A stretch of 47,222 bases of DNA from positions 1 to 47,222 of the forward strand of contig SYLY01000153.1 of assembly GCA_005808475.1 (NCBI GenBank). The letters run 5' to 3'. Position 1 is the stretch's first letter. Each line of letters opens with the position of its first letter. A program made the translations under genes and the position numbers. Origin of the DNA: Acidobacteriota bacterium (GTDB taxonomy: Bacteria > Acidobacteriota > Terriglobia > Bryobacterales > Bryobacteraceae). Positions 42,209-47,222 of the stretch are shown here, one piece after another. Below the pieces are notes generated by a model. It made no database searches. It was not told where the DNA came from and saw only the letters and a program-made list of their open reading frames with translations.

Positions 42209-42610
42209 TCAAATAGGGATCATCTGGGCCGCTGGATCCAGACGCCGCAGGTCATTCGGATCGCTTGTCACTATGGGGTCTCGCCGCTCCCTGGCGAGGA
42301 TCACCACCGAAGCGTCGATAATATCGGACGAGCCGGTAGCGCCGCAGAGTTCTCCACAGGATCGGGCAAGCTGCCCATCGAGAGGGACAATCTCTACTTC
42401 CTCGCTCCGCAAGAACCGCGCTAAAATAATCTGAACCCGTCCATCGCGCCAAGCTTGTCCCACGACGCCCGCGGGCACTCGAAACGCCCGGCCTTGGGCT
42501 AACGCCCGATGGAGCAAAGCGATCATGCGTTTGTCCCCGCGATCCAGGGCGATCAGCGCGCCGGCATCCAAGACTATCCCCGCCGCGGCGCGAGTGCGCG
42601 TTCCGCCCAT
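42209..42610 (-). CDS. PIN-domain toxin (VapC-like RNase)
   Basis: Protein of 133 aa. The PIN-domain acidic residues are placed as expected: Asp in IVLDAGALIALDRGD, Glu-type region in VPAGVVGQAWRDG, Asp in SSDIIDASVVILA and the terminal VTSDPNDLRRL. VapC proteins cleave tRNA or rRNA. ATG 42610 starts inside the antitoxin gene (37-nt overlap), the usual VapBC order. The target is unknown. The pair sits in a remnant-rich stretch that may have been acquired. Confidence 0.88.
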   Translation of the reverse strand: MGGTRTRAAAGIVLDAGALIALDRGDKRMIALLHRALAQGRAFRVPAGVVGQAWRDGRVQIILARFLRSEEVEIVPLDGQLARSCGELCGATGSSDIIDASVVILARERRDPIVTSDPNDLRRLDPAAQMIPI

Positions 42611-42810
42611 TTGATGTCCTTCGCGGCCGGTTCACCATGTTGTTCGATCAGATCCCGAAGCAGTACCTGGAGCGACTCGCGCTTCTCGTGTTCCGCCAAG
42701 GCTCGGGCAATATAACCCGAAACCGAATCGGCTCGTCCGGCCCGGACTTCCCGGTGGACCCTCATCAGTTGATCGGTGGGCAAACTGATGGCGATCTTCG
42801 ACCTAGTCAT
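42574..42810 (-). CDS. Antitoxin, ribbon-helix-helix type (VapB/CopG-like)
   Basis: Protein of 78 aa. The N-terminal TRSKIAISLPTDQLMRVHREVRAGRADSVSGYIARAL is a ribbon-helix-helix DNA-binding domain; the charged C-terminus would bind the toxin. ATG 42810 lies 6 nt after a TATGAT box on the minus strand, with no Shine-Dalgarno. A CTAGT-CAT-ACTAG palindrome (42803-42815) is centred on the start codon and is a natural autoregulatory operator. Confidence 0.88.
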   Translation of the reverse strand: MTRSKIAISLPTDQLMRVHREVRAGRADSVSGYIARALAEHEKRESLQVLLRDLIEQHGEPAAKDIKWAERALAPRRG

Positions 42811-42815
42811 ACTAG
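42803..42815 (-). promoter_or_regulatory. Palindrome centred on the antitoxin start codon
   Basis: CTAGT and ACTAG arms flank the CAT that is the antitoxin ATG on the minus strand. Ribbon-helix-helix antitoxins commonly bind such short palindromes and repress their own gene; this is inference. Confidence 0.45.
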
Positions 42816-42816
42816 A

Positions 42817-42822
42817 ATCATA
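42817..42822 (-). promoter_or_regulatory. -10 box of the toxin-antitoxin operon
   Basis: TATGAT on the minus strand exactly 6 nt before the antitoxin ATG at 42810, again the leaderless spacing. The 214 bp beyond it, to the stop at 43037, show nothing else recognisable. Confidence 0.45.
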
Positions 42823-43036
42823 CCGCGCTCGTCAGTGTGAATGGCAACTTCCATCCCGGCTCCCGGCGAGGCGGCCAGTCCGCATTACGACGGTCCGCGC
42901 GAGTCGCTCACCGGCGGCAGTCATCAACGGGCAGTCGCGGCGTTCCAGACGTTTACCACCGCCTGCATTCTGACCATCGTCATCTCCGAAACCTACCGGT
43001 GACCGTCCAGCCTCACAACAACTGAAGCCGTTGCGA

Positions 43037-43729
43037 TCACCGCTCCGGCTTTCGAAAGACGAGAATGTGCTGCCACGGCAGTCCGTCGATCAGCTTGTCG
43101 AATCGCCAGCCTTCCGCGCCGAGCTCCTTCTTCACCGTGGCGGCGCTCATCTTGTGCTCGGGCCGGATCGGCACCGACGCGTCCTCCTCGCGGAATTCGA
43201 GCAGGATCAGCTTGCCATCGGGCTTCAGACAGCGGGCGATGCTCGCCAGCATCTTTTGCGGCTCGGAGAACTCGTGGTAGACGTCGACGAGGAGCATCAG
43301 GTCGATCGCGCCATCCGGGAGGTTGGTCTCCGAAACACCGCCGAGGACGGTTTCGACGTTCTTCACACCCTCCTTCCCCGCCCGCGTCCGCAGGAGGCGC
43401 AGCATCTCCGGCTGGATGTCGGTGGCCCACACCTTGCCCGACGGTCCTACGATCCGGGCAATCTTCAGGCTGTAGTACCCGACGCCCGCGCCGAGATCGG
43501 CCACCACCGAACCGGGCGGAATCGCCAGCAGTTTCAACACGAGGTCCGGATTTTCCTCCGCTTCGCGCTCGCTCCGGACCAGCCAGTTGGCGCCGCCGAC
43601 GCCCATGACGGGCGCGATCTTGCGGCCGCTGACGGGGTGCGCGGACTGCCAGGCCCGAAGGTCCTGTACCGCAACGGCCCAAAAGGCCACGAAAAAGATT
43701 TGCTTGGCTATCGCCGCTCGTCTTAGCAT
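43037..43729 (-). CDS. Secreted or membrane-anchored class I SAM methyltransferase
   Basis: Protein of 230 aa from ATG 43729 (234 aa from ATG 43741). The N-terminus IFFVAFWAVAVQDLRAWQ is hydrophobic, so a signal peptide or anchor is likely, which is unusual for a SAM enzyme. Motif I is VVADLGAGVGYYSLKIARIVG, then WATDIQPEMLRLLR, an IDLMLLVDVYHEFSEP stretch and LILLEFREED. Such proteins occur in Acidobacteria and Planctomycetes; the substrate is unknown. It is head-to-head with the lipoprotein gene at 43740, leaving only 10 nt between starts. Confidence 0.85.
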   Translation of the reverse strand: MLRRAAIAKQIFFVAFWAVAVQDLRAWQSAHPVSGRKIAPVMGVGGANWLVRSEREAEENPDLVLKLLAIPPGSVVADLGAGVGYYSLKIARIVGPSGKVWATDIQPEMLRLLRTRAGKEGVKNVETVLGGVSETNLPDGAIDLMLLVDVYHEFSEPQKMLASIARCLKPDGKLILLEFREEDASVPIRPEHKMSAATVKKELGAEGWRFDKLIDGLPWQHILVFRKPER

Positions 43730-43739
43730 TTTAGTTAGC

Positions 43740-44270
43740 ATGCCACGTATTGATCGGACGCATGGGGCCGCCCTGGCGATTCTCGGAATCGCGATCGCCG
43801 CCTCTTCTTGCACCAAAGGCGGTCCTGGACCGGCGAAGGTGCACAAAATGGGTGAGACGGTTCAGGTCGGCGCGCTCGAGTACACGGTGCTCGAGGTGGA
43901 CTGGCTACCGCAAATGACTTCGGATGGTAACGTCCGGTTGCCTCGCCATCGATTCGCGCAGGTGCGGCTGACCATCCGCAACAGGGCGAGCAAGGAGGTA
44001 GGACTTCCCCTGCTGTCGCTCCAGGACGAGAAAGGCGCGGAGTTCCGCGAACTGGACGACATCAAGAACGTCAGCGACTGGCCGGGCATCCTGCGCATGC
44101 TCAAACCGGACGACACGTTGACCGGACGGGTCTTCTTCGACGCGCCGATGAAGGAAATGCGGCTTTTCGCCTCCGATGTGTCCGATCCGATGAACGAACG
44201 TAACGCGCTCATCGAAATCCCCGTCACACTCGACGTGGCTCCGGCGGTTCCGGCGCCCGCCGGCCGATGA
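43740..44270 (+). CDS. Lipoprotein with a DUF4352-like domain
   Basis: Protein of 176 aa with a lipoprotein signal peptide ending in IAIAASSC (lipidated Cys24). The rest is a beta-sandwich resembling DUF4352: VQVGALEYTVLEVDWLP, HRFAQVRLTIRNRASKEVGLPLLSL and GRVFFDAPMKEMRL. Probably anchored in a membrane, role unknown. ATG 43740 has no Shine-Dalgarno and starts within 11 nt of the divergent methyltransferase start. The stop overlaps the next gene by 4 nt, so the two secreted proteins are probably made together. Confidence 0.8.
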   Translation: MPRIDRTHGAALAILGIAIAASSCTKGGPGPAKVHKMGETVQVGALEYTVLEVDWLPQMTSDGNVRLPRHRFAQVRLTIRNRASKEVGLPLLSLQDEKGAEFRELDDIKNVSDWPGILRMLKPDDTLTGRVFFDAPMKEMRLFASDVSDPMNERNALIEIPVTLDVAPAVPAPAGR

Positions 44271-45091
44271 AAAACGTCCTCGCTCTTCTGCTTCCCGCCA
44301 GCCTCGCCGCCATTACGATCGGCGAGGCCTCGTTGCACCAGTACGACGACGGTCCGGCGCCGGCCCCGTCGTTCCAGTTCGGTCCGGGAGATCCGGTTTG
44401 GGTCAGCTTTCGCCTCGGCGGATACAAGAAGACCGGCGACGAAGTCCCGCGCGTGCACATGACATGGCGCGTGGAGGTCAAGGACTCGGCGGGCGTGCCG
44501 GTGGTCGAGAGCAAAGCGGACGACATCAACGTGACGCTGGCGGGCGAGGACAAAAACTGGCAGCCGAAGAAGCGTCACGACTTCCAGTTGCCGCCCATGC
44601 TCGATTCAGGCGAGTACACGGTGACGGTCTCGGCGAAGGACGAACTCGCCAACCAGGCGGCCCGGCAGGACCTGAAGTTCAACGTGCGGTCTTCCCTGCG
44701 TGTGGAGGCTTCACCCGCCCTGGTCGCCCGCAACTTCCGGTTCCTGCGGGGCGAAGAGGACGCCGTGCCGTTGCAGCCGGCCTCCTACAAGCAAGGATCG
44801 GCGCTGTGGGCGCGGTTCGAGATCACCGGCTACAAGTTCGGGCCTCGCAACGCGCTCGACGTGGCGTATGGACTCGAGGTCCTGCGAGCCGACGGGTCGC
44901 GTCTCTACGCCGAACCGAACGCGGCCGGGGACAAGGACTCCACGTTCTACCCGAAACGATACGTCCCGGGCTCGCTGAGCCTGAATCTGCAGAACGACAT
45001 CCCCAAGGGCAACTACACCATCGTGCTGCGGCTCGCCGACAAGCTGGGCAAACAGACGGCGGAATCGCGGCACGAGTTCACGGTGGAATAG
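44267..45091 (+). CDS. Secreted beta-sandwich protein of unknown function
   Basis: Protein of 274 aa with a signal peptide (LALLLPASLAAI). It contains two similar Ig-like halves, about 30-140 (FGPGDPVWVSFRLGGYKK, MLDSGEYTVTVSAKDEL) and 150-274 (KQGSALWARFEITGYKFG, IPKGNYTIVLRLADKLG), pointing to an internal duplication. I do not recognise the family. It is translationally coupled to the upstream lipoprotein (4-nt overlap), so a two-protein envelope complex is a reasonable guess. Confidence 0.75.
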   Translation: MKNVLALLLPASLAAITIGEASLHQYDDGPAPAPSFQFGPGDPVWVSFRLGGYKKTGDEVPRVHMTWRVEVKDSAGVPVVESKADDINVTLAGEDKNWQPKKRHDFQLPPMLDSGEYTVTVSAKDELANQAARQDLKFNVRSSLRVEASPALVARNFRFLRGEEDAVPLQPASYKQGSALWARFEITGYKFGPRNALDVAYGLEVLRADGSRLYAEPNAAGDKDSTFYPKRYVPGSLSLNLQNDIPKGNYTIVLRLADKLGKQTAESRHEFTVE

Positions 45092-45114
45092 CGGACTCCG
45101 GTCTGTTTTTTTCC

Positions 45115-45144
45115 TTGACGAGGGGTGGCGAACGGGAGTACAAC
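45115..45144 (+). promoter_or_regulatory. Sigma-70-like promoter of the Rrf2 gene
   Basis: -35 TTGACG (45115-45120), 18-bp spacer, -10 TACAAC (45139-45144). The first GTG (45151) begins 6 nt after the -10. Confidence 0.65.
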
Positions 45145-45148
45145 TGAG

Positions 45149-45170
45149 ATGTGGACATCAAGGTCCACAT
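45149..45170 (+). promoter_or_regulatory. Palindromic operator at the Rrf2 promoter
   Basis: ATGTGGAC (45149-45156), six bases, GTCCACAT (45163-45170): a perfect 8-bp inverted repeat that covers the transcription start. Its GGAC...GTCC core resembles sites bound by Rrf2-family repressors, so autorepression is likely. Confidence 0.7.
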
Positions 45171-45657
45171 ATCCACAGTGTTCACGCAGACCACCGAATA
45201 CGCACTCCGCTCCATCGTATGGCTGGCCCAACATCCCGGCCAGCCCCAGACGCGGCAGCAGATCGCCAACGCGACTCAGACTCCTCCCGACTACCTGGCC
45301 AAGGTGATGCGAGGATTGGTGCGAGCGGGGCTGGTCACCGCGGGCCGCGGACTCCATGGCGGATTTCTGCTCGCGCGTCCGCCCGCCGCTGTCAGCCTGC
45401 TCGATGTGGTCACCGTGGTGGATCCGATTCAGCGTATCCGGACTTGTCCGCTCGGCTTGGCGCCGCATCGCGACAAGCTGTGTCCGGTACACGCCAAACT
45501 CGACGAGGCGCTGGCGCTGATCGAGCGAACTTTCCGCGAAACCACGATCGCCGAACTGCTCGGAGAGTCCGGCGGCCCGCGCCCGTTGCGCGACACCATT
45601 TGCGACATCGCGCCGGCCGCCGTCCTCCGTTCCCCTCTCCTGGAGGCTCACGCATGA
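45151..45657 (+). CDS. Rrf2-family transcription regulator
   Basis: Winged-helix regulator of 168 aa from GTG 45151, or 159 aa from GTG 45178, which gives the more family-like start MFTQTTEYALRSIVWLA. QIANATQTPPDYLAKVMRGLVRAGLV is the helix-turn-helix and GRGLHGGFLLARP the wing. Cysteines lie at 99, 111 and 151 (numbering from 45151) in CPLGLAPHRDKLCPVH and the C-terminus; IscR/NsrR-type proteins bind an Fe-S cluster through three cysteines, but the spacing here is unusual. The operator overlaps the first GTG. The stop overlaps the downstream haem-protein gene as ATGA, pointing to that gene as its main target. Confidence 0.9.
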   Translation: MDIKVHISTVFTQTTEYALRSIVWLAQHPGQPQTRQQIANATQTPPDYLAKVMRGLVRAGLVTAGRGLHGGFLLARPPAAVSLLDVVTVVDPIQRIRTCPLGLAPHRDKLCPVHAKLDEALALIERTFRETTIAELLGESGGPRPLRDTICDIAPAAVLRSPLLEAHA

Positions 45658-46991
45658 AACTCGCCGCCTTCCTCGCCGCCGCCATCGCCGTCCGCGCTCA
45701 ATCCGACATCAGTGGGACGATGGGTCTCGATTTGGAGGACCGGCTGATTCGCTACTCGGCGTCGGACGATCTTCGCGATCCCATCTCGCGGCTCCAGCGC
45801 GCGATGGACGCGGGTGAGATCAGGCTAAAGTGGAACGCCAAGCAGGGTTATCTGCCGTCGGTGCTCGAGGCGCTGAAGATCCCGGTCTCGTCGCAGGTGC
45901 TGGTGTTTTCGAAGACCAGCTTTCAACTGCAGCGGATCGCGCCGCCGACGCCCCGCGCCCTGTACTTCAACGACGACGCCTATATCGGCTGGGTGGTCGA
46001 CGGCGATGTTGTGGAGGTTTCGTCGCAGGATCCGCTCAAGGGCAGCATCTTCTACACGCTGGATCAGGCGCCGGGGCGCAAGCCGAAGTTCGTGCGGCGC
46101 GACGAGTGTCTGCAGTGCCATGCCTCGCCGCGCACGCTCGGCGTTCCCGGGCACATGGTGCGGTCGGTGTACTCGGGCAACGACGGCTACCCGATCTTCC
46201 AGGCCGGCGGCTTCAATACCGATCACCGCAGTCCGATGAAAGAGCGTTGGGGCGGCTGGTATGTGACAGGCACGCACGCCAACGACTACCACATGGGTAA
46301 TACATTCCTCGCCGAGAAGGACAAGGAAAACCCCGAGAACCTGGACATGAAGCGCGGCGCCAACGTCACCAAGCTCGGCAAGCGGTTCGACTCCTCGCGG
46401 TACCTGTCCCCGAACAGCGACATCGTGGCGCTGATGGTGCTCGAGCATCAAGTGCGGATGCACAACCTGATCACCCGCGTTTCCTACGAGGCCCGTGTCG
46501 CGCTCGAGCAACAGGCGTCGATGAACAAGGCGCTCGGCCGGCCGGAAGGCGAATGGAGCGATTCCACGCGGCGGCGGATTCAGAACCCCACCGAGGTCCT
46601 GCTGCAGTACATGTTATTCCGGGACGAGGCTCCGCTGAAGGGCGAGGTGAAGGGAGTCAACTCGTTCGCGGCCGACTTCGCGCGGACCGGCGCTCGCGAT
46701 TCGCGCGGACGTTCGTTGCGCGAGTTCGATCTGCAAACACGCCTGTTCAAGTATCCGTGCAGCTTTCTGGTCTACACGACCGCGTTCGACGAACTGCCCG
46801 CCGAGGTCAAATCGCATTTGTACAAGCGGCTGGCCGAAGTGCTCGACGGACGGGATCGCGGCAAGGTTTTCGGTCCGATGAGCGACGAGGACCGCCGCGC
46901 GGTGCGGGAGATCCTCGTCGATACCAAGCCGGAGATCGCGGCCTACTTTCAGTCGTTGAACATGCCCTCGAACAGGATCGAGCTCAGGTAA
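45654..46991 (+). CDS. Secreted protein with one CxxCH haem-binding motif, Rrf2-linked
   Basis: Protein of 445 aa with a signal peptide ([14 protein letters not shown]) and one c-type haem motif CLQCH (Cys152, Cys155, His156). Text such as [30 protein letters not shown] and [18 protein letters not shown] is conserved-looking, but I cannot assign a family; it resembles uncharacterised cytochrome c-like proteins of Acidobacteria and Planctomycetes. The ATG overlaps the Rrf2 stop by 4 nt, so regulator and target are co-expressed. An Fe-S-sensing regulator paired with a periplasmic haem protein suggests a redox or nitric oxide response (inference). Its 3' end overlaps the convergent cysK gene by 43 nt. 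Confidence 0.75.
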   Translation: MKLAAFLAAAIAVRAQSDISGTMGLDLEDRLIRYSASDDLRDPISRLQRAMDAGEIRLKWNAKQGYLPSVLEALKIPVSSQVLVFSKTSFQLQRIAPPTPRALYFNDDAYIGWVVDGDVVEVSSQDPLKGSIFYTLDQAPGRKPKFVRRDECLQCHASPRTLGVPGHMVRSVYSGNDGYPIFQAGGFNTDHRSPMKERWGGWYVTGTHANDYHMGNTFLAEKDKENPENLDMKRGANVTKLGKRFDSSRYLSPNSDIVALMVLEHQVRMHNLITRVSYEARVALEQQASMNKALGRPEGEWSDSTRRRIQNPTEVLLQYMLFRDEAPLKGEVKGVNSFAADFARTGARDSRGRSLREFDLQTRLFKYPCSFLVYTTAFDELPAEVKSHLYKRLAEVLDGRDRGKVFGPMSDEDRRAVREILVDTKPEIAAYFQSLNMPSNRIELR

Positions 46992-47222
46992 CGCTCGCCG
47001 CTATCGGGCAGGATCGTGACGATGGTCTTGCCTGCCATTCCGGGCTCGCTGGCGACGCGGAGCGCCACCGCCGCCGCCGCGCCGCACGAGATTCCCGACA
47101 GGATGCCTTCCTGGGTCGACAGCCGCCGCGCGGCCTCGATCGCCTCTTCGTTGGTGACCGTCTCCACCCGGTCGACCATGGAGAGGTCGAGCGTATCGGG
47201 AATGAAGCCCGCGCCGATGCCC
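46949..47222 (-). CDS. cysK: Cysteine synthase, C-terminal part (5' end outside window)
   Basis: The last 90 residues of an O-acetylserine sulfhydrylase-type PLP enzyme: [48 protein letters not shown] and [20 protein letters not shown]. It makes cysteine from O-acetylserine and sulfide; cystathionine beta-synthase-type relatives cannot be excluded without the N-terminus. It converges on the haem-protein gene, with 43 nt of overlapping coding sequence. Confidence 0.93.
   Translation of the reverse strand, partial: GIGAGFIPDTLDLSMVDRVETVTNEEAIEAARRLSTQEGILSGISCGAAAAVALRVASEPGMAGKTIVTILPDSGERYLSSILFEGMFND

Noticed and set aside
45219..45653. N-terminal extension of the secreted haem protein
   Set aside because: Overlaps the Rrf2 gene in another frame; a clean signal peptide begins at ATG 45654.

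Overview
The window is high-GC, gene-dense DNA from what looks like an Acidobacteriota genome, most likely a Bryobacterales / Candidatus Solibacter-type organism. This rests on family content. There are two proteins ending in the Solibacter-type TIGR03437 C-terminal domain behind BACON-like beta repeats, and two pairs of secreted Planctomycete-type cytochrome proteins with partners (DUF1549/DUF1553 + DUF1501, and DUF1587/1592/1588/1585 + DUF1552). No rRNA, tRNA, CRISPR array, transposase or phage module was seen.

Layout. 1-3342: 3'-truncated tldD, divergent from a secreted penicillin-acylase-type hydrolase. 3339-3740: two small decaying genes. 3787-14550: a plus-strand block of secreted proteins made of the two cytochrome/partner pairs, an alpha/beta-hydrolase fused to a beta-propeller, and an ankyrin protein. 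14551-20465: a minus-strand chain of overlapping genes (MFS exporter, queC with an internal amber codon, queE, BACON-TIGR03437 protein, trpC, multi-membrane acyltransferase-like protein). 20546-23851: a giant secreted protein with eight repeats. 23974-25083: an internally shortened methyltransferase and a DUF2721 membrane protein. 25099-28711: minus-strand HU, M50 protease, two glycosyltransferases and prepilin peptidase. 28779-30310: a flavin reductase-like protein and a multiply frameshifted pseudogene. 30338-35626: a Crp/Fnr regulator, a cysteine-less ArsC-like protein, a secreted nuclease and a GT-C-like membrane protein. 35668-40439: a compact aromatic amino acid operon trpF-trpB-trpA-chorismate mutase-DAHP synthase-tyrA, with trpC placed in the other operon. 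40440-43036: a regulatory or mobile-looking inverted repeat, a CBM9-like secreted protein, gene remnants and a VapBC-like toxin-antitoxin pair. 43037-47222: a methyltransferase, a lipoprotein with a secreted partner, an Rrf2 regulator with a clear palindrome coupled to a secreted haem protein, and the 3' end of cysK.

Three themes stand out. Many genes that start a transcription unit have a -10-like hexamer exactly 6 nt (sometimes 8-9 nt) before the start codon and no Shine-Dalgarno, which suggests leaderless mRNAs; genes inside operons rely on 1-14 nt overlaps or Shine-Dalgarno sequences. Several genes are broken (queC amber, frameshifted small gene, four-frameshift pseudogene, deleted methyltransferase core), which could be real decay or consensus error. 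The best candidate for an undescribed system is the tandem pair of secreted cytochrome/partner modules around the hydrolase-propeller fusion. The Rrf2/secreted-haem-protein couple comes second.
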